Translations under genes and position numbers: made by a program
Shown: positions 31,974-42,296 of the stretch, piece after piece
How the letters are laid out: every line of letters begins with the position of its first letter
Position numbering within the stretch: position 1 is the first letter of the stretch
NCBI RefSeq assembly: GCF_030315975.1
Contig: NZ_JASXSZ010000005.1
Span: 264,808-328,807, forward strand
Reading direction: 5' to 3'
Source: Microbacterium candidum
Lineage (GTDB): Bacteria > Actinomycetota > Actinomycetes > Actinomycetales > Microbacteriaceae
Length of the DNA stretch: 64,000 nucleotides
Notes under the pieces: model-generated
Told to the model about the DNA's origin: nothing
Databases searched by the model: none
What the model saw: the letters and a program-made list of their open reading frames with translations, nothing else

Positions 31974-33758
31974 ATGACCACCACGCCCCCGGCCGCTCCG
32001 CACTCCGAGTCCGGTCCTGTGCTCGAGGTGACCGACCTCAACGTCGACTTCGGCGTGGACAACGTGTGGGTGCCTGCGGCCAAGCGCGTCTCGTACTCGG
32101 TCTCCGCCGGTGAGGTCCTCGCGATCGTCGGCGAGTCGGGTTCTGGCAAGTCCGTCAGCTCGATGGCGATCCTCGGCCTCCTTCCCAAGAACTCCCGGGT
32201 CAGCGGCAGCGTCAAGCTGCGCGGCCGCGAGCTGATCGGCCTCAAGCCGCGCGACATGCAGCGCGTGCGCGGCAAGCAGATCTCGATGATCTTCCAGGAG
32301 CCCATGACGGCCCTGAACCCGGTGCTCACCGTCGGGTTCCAGATCATCGAGACGCTCCGTCAGCACTTCGGCATGTCGCCCTCGGAGGCGCGTGCTCGCG
32401 CGATCGAACTGCTCGGTCTCGTGGAGCTGCCCGACCCGGAGAAGGCCTTCGCGTCGTACCCGCACCAGCTGTCCGGTGGTCAGCGTCAGCGCGCGATGAT
32501 CGCGCAGTCGGTCGCGTGCGACCCCGTGCTGCTCATCGCCGACGAGCCGACGACGGCCCTCGACGTCACGGTCCAGGCCGAGATCCTCGAGCTCATGCGG
32601 TCGCTCCAGGAGCGCCTCGGCACGGCCATCCTCCTCATCACGCACGACATGGGCGTGGTCGCCGACATGGCCGACCGCATCGTCGTCATGCGGTCCGGCG
32701 AGCTCGTGGAGCGCGGAAACGTCAAGGACGTGTTCGCCAACCCGCAGCATCCGTACACGCAGGCCCTGCTCGACGCCGTCCCCCGACTCGGTGAGGGCAG
32801 CGAGGACGCGAAGTCGCTCGACATCACCGCGGCCCTCGCGGATGCCGAGTCCGACGCGGCGCCCACGACCACCGCCCAGCGGGTGATCGCGGAGTCCGAG
32901 AGGGCGCCTGACGCGCCCGTCGTCGTGGAGTTCAAGAACGTCGCGATCGAATACCCCAAGCACGGTCGCGTGCCGGCGTTCCGCGCTGCCGACGAGATCG
33001 ACATGACGATCCACGAGGGCGAGGTCCTGGGGCTCGTGGGTGAGTCCGGGTCCGGGAAGACGACGCTCGGCCGTGCGACGGTGGGTCTGCTCCCCATCCA
33101 CTCGGGAAGCCTCATCGTCAACGGCGTCGACATCTCGAGCCCCAACCGCGAGATCATCCGTCACCTGCACGAGAGCGTCGGCATCGTGTTCCAGGATCCG
33201 TCGAGCTCGCTGAACCCGCGGCTGACGATCGGCGACTCGATCGGGGAGCCGATCTACCTGCACGAGAAGGTGAAGGGCGCGGCGCTCGAGAAGCGCGTGC
33301 GCGGCCTCCTCGAGTCGGTCCGCCTTCCGCGTCAGTACGCCTCGCGCTACCCGCACGAGCTGTCCGGCGGCCAGAAGCAGCGTGTCGGCATCGCTCGCGC
33401 GCTGGCGCTCGACCCGCGACTGCTGGTCGCGGACGAGCCCACGAGCGCGCTCGACGTGTCGGTCCAGGCGACGGTTCTGGAGCTCCTGCGCGAACTGCAG
33501 CGCGAGAAGGGCTTCGCGTGCCTCTTCATCACGCACGACCTCGCGGTCATCGATGTGCTCGCCGACCGCATCGCGGTGATGCGGCACGGCAAGCTCGTCG
33601 AGGTCGGCACGCGCGAGCAGATCCTGCGCTACCCGCAGGAGGCCTACACGCAGCGTCTGCTGGCCGCCGTGCCGGTGCCGGATCCCGATCTGCAGCACGC
33701 GCGTCGGACGCTGCGGCTGGAGGCGCTCGGGCTCGGCAGCGACGAAGCAACGGAGTAG
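31974..33758 (+). CDS. Peptide ABC transporter ATP-binding protein, two fused ATPase domains (DppD-DppF type)
   Basis: A 594-aa fusion of two oligopeptide-transporter ATPases. Domain 1 (about residues 15-275): Walker A GESGSGKS, signature LSGGQRQR, Walker B VLLIADEPTTALD. Domain 2 (about 320-585): Walker A GESGSGKTT, signature LSGGQKQR, Walker B LLVADEPTSALD. Each ends with the HPYTQALL or AYTQRLL segment typical of the DppD/DppF class. It powers the permease pair upstream. It starts with ATG at 31974 after GGAAGGA, 71 bp from the divergent PH-domain gene. Confidence 0.94.
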   Translation: MTTTPPAAPHSESGPVLEVTDLNVDFGVDNVWVPAAKRVSYSVSAGEVLAIVGESGSGKSVSSMAILGLLPKNSRVSGSVKLRGRELIGLKPRDMQRVRGKQISMIFQEPMTALNPVLTVGFQIIETLRQHFGMSPSEARARAIELLGLVELPDPEKAFASYPHQLSGGQRQRAMIAQSVACDPVLLIADEPTTALDVTVQAEILELMRSLQERLGTAILLITHDMGVVADMADRIVVMRSGELVERGNVKDVFANPQHPYTQALLDAVPRLGEGSEDAKSLDITAALADAESDAAPTTTAQRVIAESERAPDAPVVVEFKNVAIEYPKHGRVPAFRAADEIDMTIHEGEVLGLVGESGSGKTTLGRATVGLLPIHSGSLIVNGVDISSPNREIIRHLHESVGIVFQDPSSSLNPRLTIGDSIGEPIYLHEKVKGAALEKRVRGLLESVRLPRQYASRYPHELSGGQKQRVGIARALALDPRLLVADEPTSALDVSVQATVLELLRELQREKGFACLFITHDLAVIDVLADRIAVMRHGKLVEVGTREQILRYPQEAYTQRLLAAVPVPDPDLQHARRTLRLEALGLGSDEATE

Positions 33759-33861
33759 CGGTGGCGCGGCGGAGGGCCGTCGCAGAATGATCACAGGCGC
33801 GTCGCGGTAGGATGGCAGACGGCCCGATTCCGGGCGCATCCCCTATCCCAAGGACACCGTC

Positions 33862-35772
<1,911 letters not shown>

Positions 35773-35865
35773 GGTCTGTCGCGGGCACCGTCCCCGGCGG
35801 CCGACCCGGCCACGGATGCCGTGGTGGCACGCCGGGGCGTCCCTGCGCGTCGCTAGGCTCGTCGG

Positions 35866-36636
35866 GTGACTCCACCCGACGACGCGCCGCACCCGCAGGG
35901 CGCGTCGGACGCGGAGTCGGCCCGCGCCGAGTCGCGGCGCGCGGCACGATCCGGTCTGGGCGTCGCGCTCGCCACGAGCGCATACGGCGTGTCGTTCGGC
36001 GCGCTGGCCACCGCATCCGGACTCGATGTCTGGCAGACGTGCGTCCTCAGCCTGCTGATGTTCACGGGCGGGTCGCAGTTCGCCTTCATCGGGGTGTTCG
36101 GGGCCGGGGGCCTGGCGGCGCTCCCGACTGCGATCGCGTCGGCGGCGATGCTCGGTGTGCGCAACGCCGCGTACGGCATGCGGATGGCGCCGGTGGTCGG
36201 CACCACGTTCTGGCGACGCGTCGGCGCCGTGCACTTCACGATCGACGAGTCGACCGCGATCGCGCTCGCGCAGTCGAGCGGCCATGCGCGTCGTGTCGGC
36301 TTCTGGGTCACCGGCATCGCGATCTACGTCGGCTGGAACCTCACCACGCTCGTCGGGGCGCTCCTCGGCGACGTCGTGGGGGATCCGAAGGCGTACGGAC
36401 TGGATGCGGCGGCCGCCGCGGCGTTCCTCGCGCTCTTGTGGCCGCGCCTGAGACGACGCCAGCCGATCGCGGTCGGCGTGGCCGCAGCCGTCGTGGCGAC
36501 GGTCCTGACGCCGTTCCTGATGCCCGGGATCCCGGTGCTGATCGCCGCGCTCGTGGCGATCGCGGTGGGCTGGTTCGGCCCGGCGGCACCCACGGCGGAG
36601 CCGGACGACGTCCCGGAGCGGGAGGGCCTGCCGTGA
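35866..36636 (+). CDS. azlC: AzlC family branched-chain amino acid exporter subunit
   Basis: A 256-aa membrane protein with about seven TM segments. GVALATSAYGVSFGALATASGLDVWQ, SLLMFTGGSQFAFIGVF and GVRNAAYGMRMAP are AzlC signatures. Together with the small AzlD partner encoded next it forms a branched-chain amino acid or related exporter (BrnFE-like). The GTG start at 35866 lies 6 nt after TAGGCT (35854-35859), so the transcript appears to be leaderless. Its stop overlaps the azlD start (GTGA). Confidence 0.88.
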   Translation: MTPPDDAPHPQGASDAESARAESRRAARSGLGVALATSAYGVSFGALATASGLDVWQTCVLSLLMFTGGSQFAFIGVFGAGGLAALPTAIASAAMLGVRNAAYGMRMAPVVGTTFWRRVGAVHFTIDESTAIALAQSSGHARRVGFWVTGIAIYVGWNLTTLVGALLGDVVGDPKAYGLDAAAAAAFLALLWPRLRRRQPIAVGVAAAVVATVLTPFLMPGIPVLIAALVAIAVGWFGPAAPTAEPDDVPEREGLP

Positions 36637-36947
36637 CCCTGTGGAACGCCGTGCTGATCGCATCCATCGTCTGCGTCGCACTGAAGACCGCGGGTTACCT
36701 GTTGCCGGCCCGCATCCTGGAGCTGCCGCGCCCCTCGCGCATCGCGGACCTCCTCACGGTCGCACTCCTCGCGGCCCTCGTCATGGTCCAGACCCTGGGT
36801 GCGGGGCAGGCGATCGTGGTGGATGCGCGTGTCCCGGCCGTGCTGGTCGCAGCCGGGCTCCTCATGCTGCGCGCGCCGTTCCTCGTCGTCGTCGCGGCCG
36901 CGGCCGTGGTCGCGGCTCTCCTCCGGCTCTGGGGATGGGCGGCCTAG
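36633..36947 (+). CDS. azlD: AzlD domain protein
   Basis: A 104-aa protein with about four TM helices (LWNAVLIASIVCVALKTAGYLLP at the N-terminus), the expected small partner of AzlC. It starts at a GTG overlapping the azlC stop. The TAG stop codon forms the first three bases of a TAGACT -10 box for the following gene. Confidence 0.86.
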   Translation: MTLWNAVLIASIVCVALKTAGYLLPARILELPRPSRIADLLTVALLAALVMVQTLGAGQAIVVDARVPAVLVAAGLLMLRAPFLVVVAAAAVVAALLRLWGWAA

Positions 36948-36950
36948 ACT
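36945..36950 (+). promoter_or_regulatory. -10 box overlapping the azlD stop codon
   Basis: TAGACT: its TAG is the azlD stop, and 6 nt separate it from the GTG at 36957. This spacing predicts a leaderless transcript. Confidence 0.5.
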
Positions 36951-36956
36951 CGTCCG

Positions 36957-37355
36957 GTGGGTTTCTCCTGGAGTCGCGTGTTCACCTGGATCATCGCGCT
37001 CGTCGCGGGCGCCGTCTTCGGCGTGGCGGGCACGATCGCGCATGCGTACGTCATCGGGCCCGTTCCGATCGGCCTGATCCTGGCGATCATCGGCGCGGGG
37101 GCGCTGCTCGCCGCCGTGCGGCTCCTCACCGGCGACCGGTGGGCGACGCTCGCGTGCGGACTCGGGCTCGTCATCGCGACCTTCGTGTTCTCGGGCCCCG
37201 GCCCCGGCGGCTCCGTCATCGTGCCGAGCGGGAAGCTCGACATGCTCGGCCCCATCAACCTCGGGACGGTGTGGACGATCGCGGTGCCGGTCATGGCGGT
37301 GATCGCGCTCGTCTGGCCGGACCGCTCCCGTAACCGGACCTCCGCGGGCAACTAG
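36957..37355 (+). CDS. Small membrane protein (DUF6113-like)
   Basis: A 132-aa protein with four hydrophobic segments (about 8-28, 33-53, 62-80 and 102-121), resembling the actinobacterial DUF6113 family, which often lies just upstream of fdxA. It ends [24 protein letters not shown]... before the last helix. Function unknown. GTG start, apparently leaderless. The TAG stop again doubles as the start of a TAGACT box for fdxA. Confidence 0.7.
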   Translation: MGFSWSRVFTWIIALVAGAVFGVAGTIAHAYVIGPVPIGLILAIIGAGALLAAVRLLTGDRWATLACGLGLVIATFVFSGPGPGGSVIVPSGKLDMLGPINLGTVWTIAVPVMAVIALVWPDRSRNRTSAGN

Positions 37356-37358
37356 ACT
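37353..37358 (+). promoter_or_regulatory. -10 box overlapping the preceding stop codon (fdxA)
   Basis: TAGACT shares its TAG with the stop of the membrane protein gene, and 7 nt separate it from the fdxA GTG. Confidence 0.5.
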
Positions 37359-37365
37359 TGCGAGC

Positions 37366-37686
37366 GTGACGTATGTGATCGCTCTTCCGTGCGTCGATGT
37401 CAAGGATCGCGCCTGCATCGACGAGTGCCCTGTGGACTGCATCTACGAGGGCGAGCGCTCGCTCTACATCCACCCCGACGAGTGCGTCGACTGCGGCGCG
37501 TGCGAGCCCGTGTGCCCCGTCGAGGCGATCTACTACGAAGACGACCTGCCCGACGAGTGGCAGGACTACTACAAGGCCAACGTCGAGTTCTTCGACGACA
37601 TCGGCTCGCCGGGGGGTGCCGCCAAGGTCGGCGTCATCCACAAGGATCACCCGATCGTCGCGGCCCTGCCGCCGCAGGCTCCGTAA
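37366..37686 (+). CDS. fdxA: Ferredoxin, seven-iron (3Fe-4S/4Fe-4S) FdxA type
   Basis: A 106-aa electron carrier. [28 protein letters not shown] supplies the ligands of the first cluster region and [16 protein letters not shown] the second, as in actinobacterial FdxA. The [20 protein letters not shown] tail is also characteristic. GTG start. It precedes dapC by 6 bp, a conserved actinobacterial arrangement whose functional reason is unclear. Confidence 0.93.
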   Translation: MTYVIALPCVDVKDRACIDECPVDCIYEGERSLYIHPDECVDCGACEPVCPVEAIYYEDDLPDEWQDYYKANVEFFDDIGSPGGAAKVGVIHKDHPIVAALPPQAP

Positions 37687-37692
37687 CCCGCG

Positions 37693-38790
37693 ATGGGCGT
37701 CGCCGATCTCGCCGACTACCCGTGGGACGCCGTCGCGCCGTATGCCGCGCGTGCCCGCAGCCACCCGGACGGCATCGTCGACCTGTCCATCGGGTCGCCG
37801 GTCGATCCGACGCCGTCGGTCGTCGTCGAGGCGCTGAAGGCGGCCACGGACGCACACGCCTACCCGCAGACCGTCGGCACCCCGGACCTCCGGGACGCGA
37901 TCACGGAGTGGTTCGCGCGCCGGCGCGGGGTCGCGGGCCTCACGCGCGACCAGGTGCTGCCGACGATCGGCTCCAAGGAGCTCGTCGCCCTCCTGCCGCT
38001 GCTGCTCGACCTCGGCCCGGGGGACGTCGTCGTGCACCCGCGCGCGGCGTACCCGACGTATGAGGTCGGCGCGCGACTCGTCGGCGCGACGCCGTTCGCG
38101 TCGGACGATCCGGCCGAGTGGCCCGCGGCCACGCGACTCGTGTGGCTCAATTCGCCGGGCAACCCCGACGGGCGCGTGCTGGATGTCGACACCCTGCGCG
38201 CCGCGGTCGAGCGCGCTCGCGAACTCGGCGCCGTGGTCGCGGGCGACGAGTGCTACGCGGAACTCGGCTGGGACGTCGCGTCCATCCCCTCCGTGCTGGA
38301 TCCGAGCGTCACCGGGGGAGACGCCGACGGCGTCCTGGCGGTGTATTCGCTCAGCAAGCAGTCGAACCTCGCGGGCTACCGTGCCGCGCTGGTCGCGGGC
38401 GACCGCAGCCTCGTCGGGCGGCTGCTGACCGCGCGCAAGCACCTCGGGCTCATGCTCCCCGCACCGGTGCAGGCGGCGATGGCCGCCGCGCTCCGCGACG
38501 ACGTGCACGTCGCCGAACAGCGCGAGCGCTACCGCCGGCGCCGGGAGATCCTGAAGCCCGCCGTCGAGGCTGCGGGCTTCCGCCTCGACCACAGCGAGGC
38601 AGGGCTCTATCTGTGGGCCACCGAGGGTCGGGACGCCTGGGAGAGCATGGACCGGCTCGCCGATCTCGGCATCCTCGCCGGCCCCGGCCACTTCTACGGC
38701 ACCCACTTCCCACAGCACATCCGACTGTCGCTCACGGCGACCGACGAGCGGGTGGATGCGGCGGCCAGACGCCTGCGCGCGGCATCCTGA
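37693..38790 (+). CDS. dapC: N-succinyldiaminopimelate aminotransferase
   Basis: A 365-aa fold-type I aminotransferase making N-succinyl-LL-diaminopimelate for lysine and peptidoglycan synthesis. Features: DLSIGSPVDPTP, YPQTVGTPDLRDAI, PRAAYPTYEVGARL, LNSPGNPDGRVLDVDTLR and the PLP lysine in VYSLSKQSNLAGYRAAL. YLWATEG and HIRLSLTATDERVD lie near the end. The position next to fdxA and the presence of dapD and dapE in this window support DapC over a generic aminotransferase. ATG at 37693. Confidence 0.9.
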   Translation: MGVADLADYPWDAVAPYAARARSHPDGIVDLSIGSPVDPTPSVVVEALKAATDAHAYPQTVGTPDLRDAITEWFARRRGVAGLTRDQVLPTIGSKELVALLPLLLDLGPGDVVVHPRAAYPTYEVGARLVGATPFASDDPAEWPAATRLVWLNSPGNPDGRVLDVDTLRAAVERARELGAVVAGDECYAELGWDVASIPSVLDPSVTGGDADGVLAVYSLSKQSNLAGYRAALVAGDRSLVGRLLTARKHLGLMLPAPVQAAMAAALRDDVHVAEQRERYRRRREILKPAVEAAGFRLDHSEAGLYLWATEGRDAWESMDRLADLGILAGPGHFYGTHFPQHIRLSLTATDERVDAAARRLRAAS

Positions 38791-38807
38791 CGCCGTTCTC
38801 GTAGAGG

Positions 38808-38823
38808 ACCTCCATTCGGAGGT
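38808..38823 (+). terminator. Weak hairpin after dapC
   Basis: ACCTCC-ATTC-GGAGGT, 18 nt after the dapC stop, followed within 10 nt by CTTT. A short but possible terminator. Confidence 0.4.
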
Positions 38824-38978
38824 GGCATCCTTTGGTGTCGTCCAACATGGTCGGTCGGGCGCATTAGGCTGTACAAGATGCCGGCCACCCGCCGCATCGC
38901 CTCGCCCGGCATCGCGCCCGGGCGCGTCCCCCTCAAGACGGTCAGGAACCTGCCGACCAGGACTCGCAAGGAGGCGCC

Positions 38979-40277
38979 GTGACTGATGCGGCCACCCAGC
39001 CGGAGAAGGCGATTCTCACGATCGGCGACACGACCGCCGAGCTGCCGATCCTGCACGGAACCGACGGGCACCCGAGCATCGACCTCTCGACGCTGACCCG
39101 CCAGACCGGCCACACCGCTCTCGACTACGGCTTCGTGAACACCGCGGCGACCCGCTCGGCCATCACGTTCATCGACGGCGACCAGGGCATCCTTCGCTAT
39201 CGCGGCTATCCGATCGAGCAGATCGCGAAGAACAGCACGTACCTCGAGGTCGCCTGGCTGCTCATCTACGGCGAGCTGCCGACGGCGGACGAACTGGCGG
39301 ACTTCGATGAGCGCATCCGCCACCACACGCTTCTCCACGAGGACCTGAAGCGCTTCTTCTCGGCGCTGCCGCACACCGCGCACCCGATGTCGGTGCTGTC
39401 GTCGGCTGTCTCGGCGCTGTCGACCTACTACGAGAACGAGTCCGACCCGCACAACCCCGAGCACGTCGAGCTCAACACGGTGCGGATGCTCGCGAAGCTC
39501 CCCGTCATCGCCGCCTACGCGCACAAGAAGAGTGTCGGCCAGGCGTTCCTCTACCCGGACAACTCGCTGAGTTTCGTCGACAACTTCCTGAAGCTCAACT
39601 TCGGCGTGATGTCCGAGCCGTACGAGGTCAACCCCGTGATGTCGCGGGCGCTCGAGCGGCTCCTCATCCTGCACGAAGACCACGAGCAGAACGCGTCGAC
39701 CTCCACGGTGCGGCTCGTCGGCTCGACCGGTGCGAACCAGTTCTCCTCCATCTCCGCCGGCATCAATGCGCTCTACGGGCCGCTGCACGGCGGCGCCAAC
39801 GAGGCCGTCCTCGACATGCTCGGCCGCATCCGCGACTCGGGGGAGAGCGTGCAGCGCTTCGTCGAGCGGGTGAAGAACAAGGAGGACGGCGTCAAGCTCA
39901 TGGGCTTCGGCCACCGGGTCTACAAGAACTACGACCCGCGCGCGAAGCTCGTGAAGGAGTCGGCCGACGAGGTCCTCGCCGAGCTCGGCATCAGTGACCC
40001 GCTCCTCGACCTCGCGAAGGAGCTCGAGGAGATCGCGCTGAACGACGACTACTTCCGCGAGCGTCGCCTGTACCCGAACGTCGACTTCTACACCGGCGTC
40101 ATCTACAAGGCGATGGGGTTCCCGACGCGGATGTTCACGGTGCTGTTCGCCATCGGACGCCTGCCCGGCTGGCTGGCCCAGTGGCGCGAGGCGGTCAGCG
40201 ACCCGGCGACGAAGATCGGCCGCCCGCAGCAGCTGTACACGGGGGCCACGCGCCGCGACTACCCCGGCACCGTCTGA
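38979..40277 (+). CDS. gltA: Citrate synthase (type II)
   Basis: A 432-aa enzyme condensing oxaloacetate and acetyl-CoA. Catalytic histidines lie in INALYGPLHGGANEAV and MGFGHRVYKNYDPRA, and the catalytic Asp in PNVDFYTGVIYKAMG. GILRYRGYPIEQIA is the usual N-terminal segment. Starts at a GTG behind AAGGAGG. About 190 bp separate it from dapC. TAGGCT at 38865-38870 could be its -10 box with a leader of roughly 100 nt. Confidence 0.96.
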   Translation: MTDAATQPEKAILTIGDTTAELPILHGTDGHPSIDLSTLTRQTGHTALDYGFVNTAATRSAITFIDGDQGILRYRGYPIEQIAKNSTYLEVAWLLIYGELPTADELADFDERIRHHTLLHEDLKRFFSALPHTAHPMSVLSSAVSALSTYYENESDPHNPEHVELNTVRMLAKLPVIAAYAHKKSVGQAFLYPDNSLSFVDNFLKLNFGVMSEPYEVNPVMSRALERLLILHEDHEQNASTSTVRLVGSTGANQFSSISAGINALYGPLHGGANEAVLDMLGRIRDSGESVQRFVERVKNKEDGVKLMGFGHRVYKNYDPRAKLVKESADEVLAELGISDPLLDLAKELEEIALNDDYFRERRLYPNVDFYTGVIYKAMGFPTRMFTVLFAIGRLPGWLAQWREAVSDPATKIGRPQQLYTGATRRDYPGTV

Positions 40278-40282
40278 CCCGG

Positions 40283-40888
40283 ATGCACTCCTACGAGCCG
40301 GGCGCTGGGCACAGGCTCGCCCACGATCCGCTGAATGCGATCGTCGCGCCGCGACCGATCGGGTGGATCTCGACGCTGTCGTCCGACGGCGTGCGGAATC
40401 TGGCGCCGTTCAGCTTCTTCAACCTGTTCTCGTATCGCCCGCCGATCGTCGGCTTCACGACGACGAGGTGGAAGGACAGCGTCGCGAACGTCCAGGCGAC
40501 CGGGGAGTTCGTGTGGAATCTCGCCACCCGGCCGCAGGGCGAGGCGATGAACGCCACCTCGGCAGAGGTCGCAGCCGAGATCGACGAGTTCGAGCTCGCG
40601 GGGCTCGCCGGCGTGCCGTCGACCCTCGTCGCCCCGCCGCGCGTGGCGGGCGCTCCTGTCGCCTTCGAATGCCGGCTCACGCAGCTGATCAACCTGCGCG
40701 ACGCGCGCGGCGAGGCGACAGAGGGATGGGTCGCACTGGGCGAGGTCGTCATGGTGCACATCACGGAGGAGCTCGTCGCGAACGGCGTCTACGACACGGT
40801 CGCCGCCCGCCCGATCGTGCGCGGCGGGGGACCGGTGGACTACTTCGAGATCCGTGAGGACGCGCGGTTCGGGATGCGGCGCCCCTGA
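40283..40888 (+). CDS. Flavin reductase-like (FMN-binding split-barrel) protein
   Basis: A 201-aa split-barrel flavoprotein. VAPRPIGWISTLSSDGVRNLAPFSFFNLFS is the FMN-binding signature of the flavin reductase-like family, and TTRWKDSVANVQATGEFVWNLAT continues it. Members can be flavin reductases or FMN-dependent enzymes of unknown substrate. It follows citrate synthase by 5 bp and may be co-transcribed, with no obvious functional link. The ATG at 40283 gives the family-typical N-terminus MHSYEPGAGHRLAHDPLNAI. Confidence 0.85.
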   Translation: MHSYEPGAGHRLAHDPLNAIVAPRPIGWISTLSSDGVRNLAPFSFFNLFSYRPPIVGFTTTRWKDSVANVQATGEFVWNLATRPQGEAMNATSAEVAAEIDEFELAGLAGVPSTLVAPPRVAGAPVAFECRLTQLINLRDARGEATEGWVALGEVVMVHITEELVANGVYDTVAARPIVRGGGPVDYFEIREDARFGMRRP

Positions 40889-40978
40889 GTCCGTTCAGGC
40901 GATCCCGTTCGCCCGGTCTGAATCGTCGTCATCCATCGCGACGGATTCGGCCGGTTGACGGGGTGGGAGGATGGACGC

Positions 40979-41740
40979 ATGCCACGCCTCCTCGTACGCC
41001 GTCCGTCGCCGCGCCTCGCCGAAGGCGAGCTGACCCACATCGAACGCGTCCCGGTGGATGCGGATCTCGCACTGCAGCAGTGGGAGCAGTACGTCGATGT
41101 GTACCGCTCGCGCGGCTGGGAGGTCATCGACATCGCCCCCGCCGACGAGCACGCGGACGGTGTGTTCGTCGAGGACGCCGTGGTCATGTTCGGCGACGTC
41201 GCGGTGGTCACCAGGCCGGGCGCGGATTCGCGCCGCGGGGAGATCGAGACGGCCCGTGCGACGCTCGAGGGCGCCGGCATCCCGTATCTGCAGATCGCCG
41301 AACCGGGCACGCTCGACGGCGGCGACGTGCTGAAGGTCGGCCGCACGGTGTACGTCGGCCGCACGCTCCGCACGAACGACGCGGGCATAGCGCAGCTGGG
41401 CGACCTGCTCTCGCCACGCGGATGGAACGTCGTCGCGGTGCCGGTCAGCAAGGTGCTGCACCTGAAGAGCGGCGTCACCGCGCTGCCGGACGGCACCATC
41501 ATCGGCTACGAGCCGCTCGTCGACGACCCGCGGTTCTACCCGACGTTCGAGGGAGTGCCGGAGGAGCACGGCACCGCCGTCGTCGTCCTCGACGAGCACA
41601 CCGTACTGATGTCGTCGGACGCGCCGGAGACCGCGGAGCGGTTCCGCGCCCGCGGGCTCGAGGTCGTGACGACTCCGATCTCCGAGTTCGAGAAGCTCGA
41701 AGGCTGCGTGACCTGCCTCTCGGTGCGCGTCCGCGACTGA
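40979..41740 (+). CDS. Dimethylarginine dimethylaminohydrolase-like amidinotransferase-fold hydrolase
   Basis: A 253-aa member of the guanidine-modifying superfamily, closest to DDAH. Catalytic residues visible: the acidic pair in GVFVEDAVVMFGD, His in VLHLKSGVTALPDG and the nucleophile Cys in the C-terminal EGCVTCLSVR. RPGADSRRGEIE and EPGTLDGGDVLKVG are family segments. It would hydrolyse a methylated arginine or related guanidino compound to citrulline plus amine, with the natural substrate in bacteria unknown. GAGGAT then 6 nt before the ATG suggests leaderless expression. Confidence 0.87.
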   Translation: MPRLLVRRPSPRLAEGELTHIERVPVDADLALQQWEQYVDVYRSRGWEVIDIAPADEHADGVFVEDAVVMFGDVAVVTRPGADSRRGEIETARATLEGAGIPYLQIAEPGTLDGGDVLKVGRTVYVGRTLRTNDAGIAQLGDLLSPRGWNVVAVPVSKVLHLKSGVTALPDGTIIGYEPLVDDPRFYPTFEGVPEEHGTAVVVLDEHTVLMSSDAPETAERFRARGLEVVTTPISEFEKLEGCVTCLSVRVRD

Positions 41741-41778
41741 TTCTCCGGTGAGCGCGTAGCCGCCGCTAATGTGATGGG

Positions 41779-42135
41779 ATGCATGCGGACGACACCTTCT
41801 CCCCGCCGGTCGACCAGGTGAACGATCCGGTCGTGACGACGTTCGGTGGAATGGGATTCCTCATGATCCTGTTCATGCTCCTCTTCGCGGCGATGGTCGT
41901 CTTCGTCGTCGTGGTCGCGATCCGGAAATGGGCGGTGCTCCGCGGTGCGGGCATCGACCCGCTCACCGTCGACGCGCAGATCGCCGCCAAGCTGGTGAAC
42001 AGCGACGTCCTGAAGGGGGCGCCGGCGCCGACGAGCGTGGAGGAGCGGCTGGCGCGCCTCGACGACCTCGAGCGTCGCGGCGTCATCACGGCGGACGAGC
42101 GCGCGACGGCGCGCGCCGACATCCTCCGCGGCTGA
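41779..42135 (+). CDS. Small membrane protein with SHOCT domain
   Basis: A 118-aa protein: one or two hydrophobic helices (about residues 25-48) followed by a cytoplasmic segment ending in a SHOCT motif, SVEERLARLDDLERRGVITA. SHOCT motifs are short helical pieces of unknown function frequently attached to membrane anchors. TAATGT plus 6 nt precedes the ATG (leaderless). A strong hairpin follows. Confidence 0.75.
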   Translation: MHADDTFSPPVDQVNDPVVTTFGGMGFLMILFMLLFAAMVVFVVVVAIRKWAVLRGAGIDPLTVDAQIAAKLVNSDVLKGAPAPTSVEERLARLDDLERRGVITADERATARADILRG

Positions 42136-42157
42136 CGCTCTCTCCTCGGGCGCACGC

Positions 42158-42193
42158 GCGAACCCCCGGTCTCGCATGAGGCCGGGGGTTCGC
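42158..42193 (+). terminator. 12-bp hairpin terminator
   Basis: GCGAACCCCCGG (42158-42169) pairs perfectly with CCGGGGGTTCGC (42182-42193), with a 12-nt loop, 22 nt after the SHOCT gene. It is followed by ATCGAAA. It could also serve the convergent MFS gene. Confidence 0.75.
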
Positions 42194-42296
42194 ATCGAAA
42201 CAGGTCGCCTTGCGGCTGGTGTCACCGGCATCCCCGCTCTCGGGAGACCAGGGATCGGCGGCTCGCGGGATGCGCGCGAGATCGGGGGAGCCGGAG

